A DNA stretch of 47,084 nt from positions 1 through 47,084 of the forward strand of contig CAZJOD010000007.1 in assembly GCA_964547525.1 (NCBI GenBank), read 5' to 3'. A program made the position numbers and the translations under genes. Origin of the DNA: CAZJOD01 sp964547525. Lineage in GTDB: Bacteria > Bacillota > Clostridia > JAAYHZ01. Position 1 is the first letter of the stretch; every line of letters starts with the position of its first letter. The notes beneath the pieces are model-generated. The model was not told where the DNA came from. It ran no database searches and worked only from the letters and a program-made list of their open reading frames with translations. Of the stretch, positions 9,919 through 18,766 are shown in pieces.

Positions 9919-9945
9919 CATCATATGTATACTTATATATGTTCA

Positions 9946-12507
9946 CTATACATTCGAATCGTTTATTTTCAAATAAGTACCGGTAGATTTTTTTACTTTT
10001 AATATATCGGAATTTACTCCGAATCTTATTATACTCGCCTGCATATCGGTGTGGATGTGTATATTCCCGATTTTAAATTCCACACATTTTTGTTTTGAGT
10101 CAGGATCAAGCAAAGTTATAATATCAAATGCTCCGCTTATAAAAACCGTCTTTAGAACTACGTGTCTGTCATTTCCGGTGTCAATTCTCTCTACACTTTT
10201 AATCTTTGATTCCTTTACATAAGGTTCTATTACAGACACAAACGTTACCGTTTGGTCATCGGCTATATCTTTTATACTGATAAGAGCGGGCATCCAAAAT
10301 CCTTTATGTCCTTTTGCCAGCATATCCATTGAAGGAGGAACCCAGCTGCTTGCTATACATATGGTTTCACCGGCTGTAAAGCTTCTATACTTCCAATGAA
10401 TAACTTCTTTTTCGGGGAATACACCCAACACATCTTCAACCGCCAAATCAACGTTCCAGGAACTATCAACCGGAATCGCTTTTTTAAAGTCCTTCATAAA
10501 TACATCAGGCGGATATTCCATATTAATGTCATCTAACCGTAAACCGTTAACGGCCAGAGTTCCCGTATTGGCTCTGGTGTATTTTTCATAACATCCGGCC
10601 TTTCCGGTAACCCTGAATACATCGGTTAAATAGATATCTTCTTCGGATATATCGGTTAAAGCCAGTGTTCTTTCGTATTTAACAGATTCCGGGATAATAC
10701 CCGGAGCATTTGCCCTGGCAACTTGAAAAAAGTCGTCAACCGACCATAAAGTCATCTTACCTTTGACACGTCTTTGGCCTTTATGGTCTTTTGTCACTAT
10801 GTTATGTGATATACTGCCCATAGACCAATTAGCCTCGTTAGACCACCAACCTCCACCGAAACCTACATTGGGATAACCCAAATCGGTCATCACATCCGCT
10901 CCTTTATAATACAAACCGTATGACATGGCATCACCATGACAATGATGTGTTTTACCGAAACCGAAATTAAACCATACGGCTCTTCGGTTTTCACCGGTTC
11001 CGCTTCTTAACAGAGCAATTTCCCATTTATCTTTTTTCAGACTTCCTAATGTTATGTCAATACCTTCATTGTCTATAACTTGCCTAACTTTGTCCTCTAT
11101 TGCAGGTATATCTTTTAAGAATGTAAATTTGTCAAACAGGTGTTGTGACGATTTATTATTACCCCGAACCAATACCTTTAACAAATCAAAATCACCTGTT
11201 AATTCGAACAATTTCCATATAACTGCATTTTCTTCTCCTTCGCTGTTAGGATAATGTTCTCTAGGCCGGCAAAAATAAGAATCATCACCTAAAGTGGGAT
11301 AATACCTGTCAAGGCAGTGTATGTCTATGTGGAACCTGTACGCATCGTAAATTTTAGGTACCTTTTCGTAAGCTTTTGCAATCAAATCAGGGTCGGCTTG
11401 CAAGAACAAGTTTAGCATGGAAGCCATTCCGTGTTTACCCATTGTAGCATACCCTCCGGGGCTGCTCTCACCGGTCAATCCGTCATACAGGGTAGTCACC
11501 CTGACAATCTCATAAACTTCCTCTAAGACTCTTTCTTTATCCTCCCACCAATGTAACACCGCTTTACCTACCGCCAGAGCTCTTTCGGTATACGGATAAT
11601 TACTGTCCAGTTTCACGGGGTGATCCAAATAATCCTGTATTATACGTGTTTCAATATTTTTACGTATATCTTCAACATCTTTTTTTACATTTTCTTTTTG
11701 TGAAATTGAAGGCTTTGCTTTTAAATAATCGGTTATGAAAGGATCATTGTACAGTTCTTTGGCCACACTGTCATATGCCATAGCTAGAGCGCACGCTTCA
11801 AAAGCTCCGTTTACTCCATATGATATGTACCCTACACTTAAATTAAAACGTTCATACATCCATCCTTGATTATTGTAATCGTATTCCGGCCAAAAATCTG
11901 CTAATCTGTCCAAAAGAATTAATGTTCTTCTTGCATATTCTCCTTCTTGTGTATGAACATATGCCCTTGACAGCGCCATTATGCCGCCTAATATCAATTG
12001 AATCCATTGACCGTACACCAAATAGGTGGGGATAAACCTCCATACGGCATCTCCTTGTTTATAGCCGTATCCGGGGTCCACTCCGAACATATCGTTTTTA
12101 TCTCCTGTTTCGGCGTTGTATAACAAACGTTGATCGGCCATACCGTAGCTGAACTTACCGGTTTTGGTCAAACCCGATTTATAGTACGCATAAAAATCGT
12201 TTTTTGGGAACATCTCACCACATTTAGGACATTTGAGTTTCCAAGGATTGTTTTTTGCGTCTATAATCCAATCATACATAATAACCTTGTCTTTGCATGC
12301 GGGACATGTTCCACCTGATTGAACCATCCACGATCTTTCCAATTTCGGATCGAATATCAGATTCCATAACTCATCATAACTTAAGTTCATCCAATATTCG
12401 GCGTCTTTAACATACTTATCTTTGAGCTTCCCACAACCTTCTATGGCATCGCAATTCTTTCGTATATTAGATAGTACCTCATCCGAGTAAAATACACTTT
12501 TATACAT
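9946..12507 (-). CDS. Heparinase II/III-family polysaccharide lyase, cytoplasmic
   Basis: Predicted to cleave uronic-acid-containing glycans or oligosaccharides by beta-elimination. The 853-residue protein has an N-terminal alpha/alpha-toroid-type helical region and, from about residue 510, a C-terminal beta domain. The heparinase II/III hallmark segment GKTHHCHGDAMSYGLYY contains clustered histidines. Before the toroid lies a cysteine pair of knuckles, C68-x2-C71 and C93-x2-C96, a probable structural zinc site. No signal peptide is present, so the enzyme probably acts on imported oligomers. AAGGAGG lies about seven bases before the ATG. The substrate (heparan, alginate, ulvan or other) cannot be read from sequence. 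Confidence 0.85.
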   Translation of the reverse strand: MYKSVFYSDEVLSNIRKNCDAIEGCGKLKDKYVKDAEYWMNLSYDELWNLIFDPKLERSWMVQSGGTCPACKDKVIMYDWIIDAKNNPWKLKCPKCGEMFPKNDFYAYYKSGLTKTGKFSYGMADQRLLYNAETGDKNDMFGVDPGYGYKQGDAVWRFIPTYLVYGQWIQLILGGIMALSRAYVHTQEGEYARRTLILLDRLADFWPEYDYNNQGWMYERFNLSVGYISYGVNGAFEACALAMAYDSVAKELYNDPFITDYLKAKPSISQKENVKKDVEDIRKNIETRIIQDYLDHPVKLDSNYPYTERALAVGKAVLHWWEDKERVLEEVYEIVRVTTLYDGLTGESSPGGYATMGKHGMASMLNLFLQADPDLIAKAYEKVPKIYDAYRFHIDIHCLDRYYPTLGDDSYFCRPREHYPNSEGEENAVIWKLFELTGDFDLLKVLVRGNNKSSQHLFDKFTFLKDIPAIEDKVRQVIDNEGIDITLGSLKKDKWEIALLRSGTGENRRAVWFNFGFGKTHHCHGDAMSYGLYYKGADVMTDLGYPNVGFGGGWWSNEANWSMGSISHNIVTKDHKGQRRVKGKMTLWSVDDFFQVARANAPGIIPESVKYERTLALTDISEEDIYLTDVFRVTGKAGCYEKYTRANTGTLAVNGLRLDDINMEYPPDVFMKDFKKAIPVDSSWNVDLAVEDVLGVFPEKEVIHWKYRSFTAGETICIASSWVPPSMDMLAKGHKGFWMPALISIKDIADDQTVTFVSVIEPYVKESKIKSVERIDTGNDRHVVLKTVFISGAFDIITLLDPDSKQKCVEFKIGNIHIHTDMQASIIRFGVNSDILKVKKSTGTYLKINDSNV

Positions 12508-12524
12508 TTGAACCCTCCTTATGT

Positions 12525-12556
12525 AAAAAATGCGATTAATGCCGCACAGGCATTTT
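12525..12556 (-). terminator. Hairpin with T-run between cyclophilin and heparinase-like genes
   Basis: Stem AATGCC/GGCATT (12537-12553) around a five-base loop. Read on the minus strand it is followed by AATCGCATTTTTT. It probably ends or attenuates the cyclophilin transcript before the heparinase-like gene, 18 bp upstream of its start. Confidence 0.55.
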
Positions 12557-12598
12557 AAACACTTAAAGTATACGACGGGAATCCCTGTTTATTAACTG

Positions 12599-13309
12599 TC
12601 ATTCCCCGTAATTTTTTATTTCTATGGATAATATATAAACATCATCCTTAGGTTTGCTTCTTTCGGAAGAGTCATCGTTCCAAATTACTCTTACAGATGC
12701 GATATCTTCCACCACATCCATTCCGTCGATCACCTGACCGAAAATAGTATGCCCTACCCCGTTAGGAGCAAATTCATGATCAAGGTTAGGAGCTCCACCG
12801 AGTTCGGTGTATTTTTGAATCAACACATCCTTCATCCCCCATTTGGGCATAAGGTTTAAAATTTTATCGGTCATGGCAGCCGGTGTGCACTGCACTATAA
12901 AGAACTGGCTTCCATTGGTATCAAAACCCTTATTAGCCATGGATAAAGCACCGTTGAAGTGATGCAATTTAGAGTCGAACTCGTCTTTAAATGATTCACC
13001 CCATATACTTTCGCCACCGGTTCCGTTACCATTGGGATCACCGCTTTGTATCATAAAATTTTCTAAAACTCTGTGAAAAATCATTCCGTCATAGTAACCG
13101 TTTTGTGCATGTGTTAAAAAATTTTCCACAGCCTTCGGAGCCGATTTTGGAAAAAACTTTACGGTTATATCTCCCATTGAAGTATGGATAACAGCGATTT
13201 TTTCTCCTTTTTTGGGAGGGTCGGTTTGAAATGTTTCGGATTGGCCACAAGCCGTTAAAAACAATGAAAATAGTAACAACATACAAACAATGAAGAATTT
13301 TTTATTCAT
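12599..13309 (-). CDS. Cyclophilin-type peptidyl-prolyl isomerase, lipoprotein
   Basis: Catalyses cis-trans isomerisation of peptidyl-proline bonds, here outside the membrane. The N-terminus is a lipoprotein signal with lipobox LTAC (cysteine 21), so it is anchored on the cell surface. The cyclophilin core is clear: FHRVLENFMIQSGDP, the GGESIWG loop and NGSQFFIVQ. The insert near KWGMKDVLIQK is longer than in minimal cyclophilins. At 236 residues the length fits surface cyclophilins of Clostridia. AAAGGAG lies about eight bases before the ATG. A promoter (TATAAT on the minus strand near 13335-13340) lies in the divergent spacer shared with the ceramidase-like gene. Confidence 0.93.
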   Translation of the reverse strand: MNKKFFIVCMLLLFSLFLTACGQSETFQTDPPKKGEKIAVIHTSMGDITVKFFPKSAPKAVENFLTHAQNGYYDGMIFHRVLENFMIQSGDPNGNGTGGESIWGESFKDEFDSKLHHFNGALSMANKGFDTNGSQFFIVQCTPAAMTDKILNLMPKWGMKDVLIQKYTELGGAPNLDHEFAPNGVGHTIFGQVIDGMDVVEDIASVRVIWNDDSSERSKPKDDVYILSIEIKNYGE

Positions 13310-13458
13310 AGTCTACACTCCTTTACATTTCCATCATTATACCACACTATATATCCTTTGTATAAATTTTTGTTGACTTATGTATCCATGAAAACCGGTA
13401 AAATCGCAAATATTCTTATAACTCCGATAAAAATTAAGTATTTCCATAAATGACCTGT

Positions 13459-13468
13459 GTGATATAAT
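13459..13468 (+). promoter_or_regulatory. Extended -10 promoter for ceramidase-like gene 1
   Basis: TGATATAAT (TG-A-TATAAT, 13460-13468) lies 38 bp before the start codon, with no good -35 element. The same extended -10 string recurs before other plus-strand genes in this window. Confidence 0.5.
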
Positions 13469-13505
13469 ATTTTTTAACAACTTTATTATTCTGGAGGATA
13501 ATCTA

Positions 13506-14789
13506 ATGTTAAAATGTGGTGTCGCTCAAACAGATATAACACCGAATCTCGGTTCTCATATTCCCGGACAAACCTTTAATCGATTGTCGGACGGAGTTTT
13601 GGATCGATTGTATGCAAAAGCGATCGTTTTTGATGACGGAAACAAAAAAATTGCATCGGTGGTATTGGATACTATTATTATTAGTGCGGAAGCGGTGGCG
13701 CAAATACGCAAGAAAACGGCTCTAAAATGCCCTTTGGATCAAAAAGCCGTCATGGTATCTGCAATACACACACATACGGGTCCTCCTGTAGGTGATCTGT
13801 ATCAAAGTAAAATTGACCCGGAATACATGGAATTTTTAACAACTCGAGCATCCGATGCTATCGTTATGGCCTACAGTAACATGAAAAATGTAAAAGTCGG
13901 CGCGGCGGCAGGTTATGAAGACGCCATCGCCTTTAACAGACGATACAGGATGAAAGACGGAACATACCGGACAAACCCTCCTGTGAAAAGTCCGGAGCTT
14001 GATATACCGTTAGGGCCCATAGATCCTCAGGTAACCGTTTTAAGAATTGACGATGAGAACGATCTTCCCGTAGCTGTTCTTTCAAACTATGCATGTCATT
14101 TGGATGTGGTGGGAGGAACCAAATACAGTGCAGATTACCCCGGCGAAATAGCTCGTACGGTTTCCCGAAATTTGGGAGAACATGTGATAAGTATTTTTTA
14201 CACAGGAACTTGCGGGAATATTAATCATATTAATTTTAAACTGGAAAAGGGTAAGCCTTCATCAAGCGGTAAGGCTTACAGCGATTATATGGGCCGTGTT
14301 TTGGCGTATGAAATATTAAAAACACGTGAAAAAATCGTAACTGCATCTGATTGCAGTGTTAATTACGCATCTTCGGTTATTCGTTTTAATACAAGAAAAC
14401 CGAATCAAAGTGCCGTACTAGAAGCATACGAAAAAATAAAAAATAACCCTTCGGGAAAATTATTTAATGAGTTGGAGCTTATCAAAATATATGAAAATCC
14501 CAAGCCTTATTTAGAAGCTGAACTTCAAGTAATGTCAATCGGTGATCTTGCCATAGTGGCGCTCCCCGGTGAAATCTTTGTGGAATTCGGATTGGACATA
14601 AAAAAGAACTCTCCTTTTAAAAATAATATAACAGCTGAATTATCCAACGGAAGCATCGGTTATGTCCCGGTAAGAGAAGCTTTTGATCAAGGAGGATATG
14701 AACCTTCGCTTACCTCCTATACTTGCGCGGCGCCGGAGAGCGGTTACATTATGACAAAAGAAATCATATCTTTGTTAAAACGATTATGA
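13506..14789 (+). CDS. Neutral/alkaline ceramidase N-terminal-domain hydrolase, paralog 1
   Basis: A 427-residue protein matching the N-terminal domain of the neutral/alkaline non-lysosomal ceramidase family: CGVAQTDITPNLGSHIPGQ start, zinc-type histidine motif SAIHTHTGPP, a later SNYACHLD and a C-terminal GSIGYVPVREAFDQGGYE. The serine nucleophile region of true ceramidases (GDxSPN) is replaced by GTCGNIN, and the C-terminal immunoglobulin-like domain is absent. It is therefore better called a ceramidase-like metal-dependent hydrolase of unknown substrate. No signal peptide is seen. GGAGG at 13493-13497 supports the start. A paralog lies at 17504. In Firmicutes such genes often occur with carbohydrate genes, which fits this neighbourhood. 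Confidence 0.85.
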   Translation: MLKCGVAQTDITPNLGSHIPGQTFNRLSDGVLDRLYAKAIVFDDGNKKIASVVLDTIIISAEAVAQIRKKTALKCPLDQKAVMVSAIHTHTGPPVGDLYQSKIDPEYMEFLTTRASDAIVMAYSNMKNVKVGAAAGYEDAIAFNRRYRMKDGTYRTNPPVKSPELDIPLGPIDPQVTVLRIDDENDLPVAVLSNYACHLDVVGGTKYSADYPGEIARTVSRNLGEHVISIFYTGTCGNINHINFKLEKGKPSSSGKAYSDYMGRVLAYEILKTREKIVTASDCSVNYASSVIRFNTRKPNQSAVLEAYEKIKNNPSGKLFNELELIKIYENPKPYLEAELQVMSIGDLAIVALPGEIFVEFGLDIKKNSPFKNNITAELSNGSIGYVPVREAFDQGGYEPSLTSYTCAAPESGYIMTKEIISLLKRL

Positions 14790-14964
14790 AGGTCAAAAAT
14801 AGAGATCAATTGCAAACAAAGATTCTCTTATTTTATTGCGATTAACGAACATTGAACCGATATACCTTATGTCGTGATATCGAAAATCCAATCCAAGACG
14901 GTTTGATTTTAACGCCGGTTCATAGCAAATGCGTGATTACAATGAAATCTCTCTTATATTTATA

Positions 14965-14994
14965 CAAAAAAGAGCCTAATAAGCTCTTTTTATT
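14965..14994. terminator. Bidirectional rho-independent terminator
   Basis: Stem AAAAAGAGC (14967-14975) pairs with GCTCTTTTT (14983-14991) with an A-rich 5' and T-rich 3' side, so it can act on both strands. It lies between ceramidase-like gene 1 (+) and the small membrane protein at 15056 (-). The rest of the 14790-15055 spacer shows no gene that I can support. Confidence 0.75.
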
Positions 14995-15055
14995 ATCCGG
15001 CCGCTTTTTGTTCCACCTTAAGGTATTGAGATAATGCATTATATATTGTTGTACT

Positions 15056-15433
15056 TTAAAAGGCATGATTTATGTACCAAAAGAATTCTCCGTCTTCATT
15101 CAAAAAGTATATAATATAGTCGGTGTCGAAAGATACTTTCAATCTGCCTGATGCCGCATTGTTTTGTATAGCATCGACAAATATAAATTGAAGACTGTCA
15201 TAACGACCCGAATCACTTATCTTTTGCATATGATTTTTAATCATAGATCCGTCGTATGTATCCGGGTTATATATGGTAACCACTCTTTTTACCCCTTGAT
15301 TTCCAGGTATGGATGAAGCGTTAATTTCATTTGGTACAATCCAATCGGTAATATTAAAAATTATAAAAAGAGTTACAAGCAAAGCTAATATTGCGATTGC
15401 ATACTCCAAACGATTATTTAACTTTAAAATCAT
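15056..15433 (-). CDS. Small single-span membrane protein, unknown function
   Basis: I do not recognise a family. A 125-residue product starts MILKLNNRLEYA, with one hydrophobic helix (AIAILALLVTLFIIFNI, about 10-28) and about 90 extracytoplasmic residues. The later part (VVTIYNPDTYDGS, SFDTDYIIYFLNEDG) looks like a small folded domain. I chose the ATG at 15433 over an upstream GTG at 15442, because AAGGAAGG abuts the GTG but lies at normal distance from the ATG. It follows the TPR membrane protein by 15 bp, and its ribosome site overlaps that gene's stop, so the two form an operon and may interact. Confidence 0.6.
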   Translation of the reverse strand: MILKLNNRLEYAIAILALLVTLFIIFNITDWIVPNEINASSIPGNQGVKRVVTIYNPDTYDGSMIKNHMQKISDSGRYDSLQFIFVDAIQNNAASGRLKVSFDTDYIIYFLNEDGEFFWYINHAF

Positions 15434-15448
15434 AATGATCACCCTTCC

Positions 15449-16123
15449 TTATAAATTTTTCAACAACCCGGCAATTTCCCGTTCAATATATGTCTTTCCT
15501 GATAACTCATGTGCTTTTTGTAATAATTCTCTTGCTTTTTCGTTATTCCCTAACTTATATTCAATTAAACCTAAAAAATAAAAGGCTTCACATCTGTATA
15601 AACGAGGTGTTTTTATATCGGTCAATTCTTGTAGATACTCTTTGCTTGATAAATAATCTCCCTTATAATATTCATATTGGGCTAATCTACATTTGACCGT
15701 AACTTTTAATTTATTATCCATTTTATTATATGCAAACAGTTCCTTTTGTTCTTGCATTATTTTATCGGTTTCTTTTAATCCTTTAATGTTAAGATAAATA
15801 ATTACCAGATGGTTGTAATATATAACCTGAAGACGCTTAGGAAGTTTGTCAGGCCTAAATTCCTTTAGCAATCCAAATGCTTGTTTAAATTTTCCCGAAT
15901 ATATCAATCCCAACACTTTATCAAATTTCAATATTCCCGTAAATCTGTTCTCACCCTTACGACCGTATTTACTTAAGTCCTTCTCTGTATCGGCTAAAAA
16001 TTGCACCGGGTCGCAGTCATGATACAACAATCGAAATCTTTTTTGCATTTTTATAGATTGTGCGATATTAAAATATAAGAACAAAATAAAAAACAAGGAC
16101 AAAACGGTAATGAAAAACCACAT
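15449..16123 (-). CDS. Membrane-anchored TPR-like protein
   Basis: A 224-residue protein with an N-terminal transmembrane helix (FFITVLSLFFILFLYFNIA, about 3-21) and then helical repeats of TPR type. The clearest is the last: YFLGLIEYKLGNNEKAREL. Such proteins act as protein-binding scaffolds; no partner is known except the small membrane protein immediately downstream. GGAGAG precedes the ATG, and a TATAAT on the minus strand lies near 16155. The family is not one I can name. Co-transcription with the 15056 gene is supported by tight spacing. Confidence 0.65.
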   Translation of the reverse strand: MWFFITVLSLFFILFLYFNIAQSIKMQKRFRLLYHDCDPVQFLADTEKDLSKYGRKGENRFTGILKFDKVLGLIYSGKFKQAFGLLKEFRPDKLPKRLQVIYYNHLVIIYLNIKGLKETDKIMQEQKELFAYNKMDNKLKVTVKCRLAQYEYYKGDYLSSKEYLQELTDIKTPRLYRCEAFYFLGLIEYKLGNNEKARELLQKAHELSGKTYIEREIAGLLKNL

Positions 16124-16296
16124 GCAATTTACTCTCCATCCATTAGTTTATTTATTATTATAACACAAAAAATTTCTCATTAGTATGATTTTGAAGTTAA
16201 ACAGCTTCATAGAATCAAACATAAATTTTGTGGTACATCATTTACAGATATTTTTTCTAGACCGTAAAAATCTTTCCTATTTTATTTAGTAATAGT

Positions 16297-16308
16297 GTAT
16301 GATATAAT
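16297..16308 (+). promoter_or_regulatory. Extended -10 promoter for GNAT gene
   Basis: TATGATATAAT ends at about 16308, giving a transcription start near 16314. It overlaps an ATG at 16295, which therefore cannot be the start codon; the next in-frame ATG at 16343 must be. Confidence 0.55.
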
Positions 16309-16342
16309 GTTGTCAAAATTATTTTATATTGGGTGTGAAAAA

Positions 16343-17467
16343 ATGATAGAAATTAAAGAGGTTACAACTAAAAAGCAATTACGGGATTTTGTAAAGTTTA
16401 CATACCGTTTATATGAAGGGAACCCGTATTTTGTTCCGGGAATTCGTTCGGACGAATATAATACCCTCAAAACCGATAAAAATCCGGCATATGAGCATTG
16501 TAAAACTAAATTATTTTTAGCATACAAAGACGGAGAGATCGCCGGTAAAATTGCAGTAATTATAAATGACCTGTATACCCAAAAATGGAATAAGAAATAT
16601 GGTCGATTTGGGTTTGTGGATTTTATAGAAGATTTTGAAGTGGCGAAAAAATTATTCGAGACCGCAGAAAATTATTTAAAAGAACAAGGAATGGAAGGAA
16701 TCCACGGACCTCTCGGTTTTTGCGACCTGGATCCCGAAGGAATGTTAATTACAGGATTTGAACGTATGGGCACATTTACCACCCTTTATAACCATCCCTA
16801 TTATCCTGAATACCTGAGCCGACTAGGTTATATAAAAGACGCGGAGTGGATTGAATACGAAGTAAAAATTCCTAAAGAAGTACCTAAATCTTTAAAGAGT
16901 GTATCGGAATATGCTAAAACCAGAAACAAAGTTACCATAAGAGAAATAAAAGATAAGGGAGATATAAAAGAGATCGCTCCAAAGATATTTGATTTAATAA
17001 ATATTTGTTACAAAGATCTTTACAGTGTTGTTGAGTTGACGGAGAAACAAATTTCTTACTATGTAAAACAATACTTTTCGGTTTTAGATCCTAAATACAT
17101 ACGAATTATTGAAGATAGTGAAGGTGAACCTATAGCTTTCGGGCTAGGATTCCCGTCATTGGTCAAAACAATGAAAAAACATAAAGGAAAGATTTTTCCG
17201 TTAGGTCTATTCGAGATCATGAGGACATTGAAGCATCCTTCTCGCTTAGAGCTTCTGCTAATTGCGGTAAGACCGGATTACAGACGCAAAGGCATAAATG
17301 CCATACTGCTATGTGAGATGATTGAATTATGTAACAGCTTGAATATCGAATTTGTGGATTTGAATCCTCAGCTTGTAATGAACTTTGATGTCAGAAACCA
17401 ATGGAAACACTTTGAATCCAATCAAAACAAAACCAGAGCGGCTTTTTTTAAAAGCCTTGCCCAATAA
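16343..17467 (+). CDS. GNAT-superfamily N-acetyltransferase-like protein (YghO-like)
   Basis: A 374-residue protein with two GNAT-like halves, resembling the large acetyltransferase-fold proteins typified by YghO. Visible features are the N-terminal FVKFTYRLYEGNPYFVPGI, typical of this family, the middle IHGPLGFCDLDPEGMLI, and a C-terminal acetyl-CoA-binding-like segment VRPDYRRKGINAILLCEM. The substrate is unknown. The start at 16343 is chosen because the upstream ATG lies in the promoter. It is 36 bp upstream of ceramidase-like gene 2, which has its own GGAGG, so the pair are probably co-transcribed. Confidence 0.8.
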   Translation: MIEIKEVTTKKQLRDFVKFTYRLYEGNPYFVPGIRSDEYNTLKTDKNPAYEHCKTKLFLAYKDGEIAGKIAVIINDLYTQKWNKKYGRFGFVDFIEDFEVAKKLFETAENYLKEQGMEGIHGPLGFCDLDPEGMLITGFERMGTFTTLYNHPYYPEYLSRLGYIKDAEWIEYEVKIPKEVPKSLKSVSEYAKTRNKVTIREIKDKGDIKEIAPKIFDLINICYKDLYSVVELTEKQISYYVKQYFSVLDPKYIRIIEDSEGEPIAFGLGFPSLVKTMKKHKGKIFPLGLFEIMRTLKHPSRLELLLIAVRPDYRRKGINAILLCEMIELCNSLNIEFVDLNPQLVMNFDVRNQWKHFESNQNKTRAAFFKSLAQ

Positions 17468-17503
17468 TAGAAATTTTAGATTAAATAATAGGAGGTTTCA
17501 TTA

Positions 17504-18766
17504 ATGATATTAGGTATTGCAAAAGAAATGGTTACACCCTGTGTATTATCGAAAATGGCCGGGTACGCCTCCCGAACCGAAACGTTTAAAGGAATTCATG
17601 ACGATTTGTATGTAAAAGCCTGTCTAATGAAAAACGAAACAGATCAAACATTTATTATTGGTTTTGATATAATACAATTCAGCCACATACTAAACGAAAA
17701 AATTCAAGATTATTTGTATACTAAATACAGTATAAAAAAAGAGCAAGTTGTCATTTCTTATTCACATACCCATGCCGGACCTGAAGTAAAATCATTTAAA
17801 CAAAGAGATAATAAGCTCATATACGAAGATTTTCTATTTGAGCGTACTAAATGCTGCATTGACAAGGTGTTTTTGAATCTTTTCGACGGAGATGCGTATT
17901 ATGCGGTCTCTACAGGAGATTGGAACGTTAACAGAAGAAAAATCGTTGATAACGAAGTTATTATGGCTCCTAATTATGACGCTATAAAAGACAGAGATTT
18001 ATGGATGTTGATTTTGAAGGATTCCGACGGTGATATTCGCGGAATATTTTATAATTATTCCTGTCATCCGGTGACATTATCAACAACATTATTCATATCA
18101 TCCGAGTATCCCGGTAGGATCAACCAACTGTTAGAAGCAAAATACTACGGTTGTATAGCGGGTTTTCTGCAAGGCTCCGCAGGGAATATGCGTCCTTTGA
18201 TAAGTGCAAAAGGAAACAAGTTCAATCCGTGTTCTTTTGAGGAAGTAGACAGAATGGCACTATCTATGACAGCAGCTATAGAGTCCGTTATTAATAAAGC
18301 CGCATATGAAAAAATTCAACCTGTTTTAAAGGCGGTCTCTTTTATTATTCCGGCAGAAATAGAGGCGTTAAGCAAAGAGCAATTCGAACAGATGGCTCAA
18401 ACAGAAACATCAGGAATGAAAGAAAGATACAAATATGTAGCTGAACATTATGATGAAATAAAGGATGTGGTCGATATACACGCCGGTTTGGTAAAACTCT
18501 CAAATGACCTATATTTAGCGTATATGGGAGGAGAAGTGTGTTACGAGATAAAATTGATTGTTCAAAATGTTCTAAAAGATAAAAAACTGATTTTCTTGGG
18601 TTATAACGAGGCAATAACATATATTCCATCCGACCGGATAATACAAGAAGGTGGCTACGAAGGAAGTCGAGCACAACTAATGGCCGGTTTTAAAGGGCCG
18701 TTTAAAAAAGGTATTGATAAAACTGTAGAAGAATACTTTAGAAAAAACTATGAATCCCTGAAATAG
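17504..18766 (+). CDS. Neutral/alkaline ceramidase N-terminal-domain hydrolase, paralog 2
   Basis: A 420-residue paralog of the protein at 13506. It shares the start pattern GIAKEMVTPCVLSKMAGY, the histidine motif SYSHTHAGPEV, FYNYSCHPVTLS and the C-terminal ITYIPSDRIIQEGGYEGS. Again the ceramidase serine motif is missing: the equivalent segment reads GSAGNMRP. No signal peptide or C-terminal domain is seen, so a cytoplasmic hydrolase of unknown substrate is likely. The two paralogs differ strongly, which suggests different substrates rather than recent duplication. The stop codon TAG forms the first bases of the 108-bp repeat array, so the array begins exactly at the end of this gene. Confidence 0.83.
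   Translation: MILGIAKEMVTPCVLSKMAGYASRTETFKGIHDDLYVKACLMKNETDQTFIIGFDIIQFSHILNEKIQDYLYTKYSIKKEQVVISYSHTHAGPEVKSFKQRDNKLIYEDFLFERTKCCIDKVFLNLFDGDAYYAVSTGDWNVNRRKIVDNEVIMAPNYDAIKDRDLWMLILKDSDGDIRGIFYNYSCHPVTLSTTLFISSEYPGRINQLLEAKYYGCIAGFLQGSAGNMRPLISAKGNKFNPCSFEEVDRMALSMTAAIESVINKAAYEKIQPVLKAVSFIIPAEIEALSKEQFEQMAQTETSGMKERYKYVAEHYDEIKDVVDIHAGLVKLSNDLYLAYMGGEVCYEIKLIVQNVLKDKKLIFLGYNEAITYIPSDRIIQEGGYEGSRAQLMAGFKGPFKKGIDKTVEEYFRKNYESLK

Noticed and set aside
14852..15034. 60-codon open frame after ceramidase-like gene 1
   Set aside because: It contains the terminator hairpin at 14967-14991 and has no recognisable protein pattern or ribosome site.
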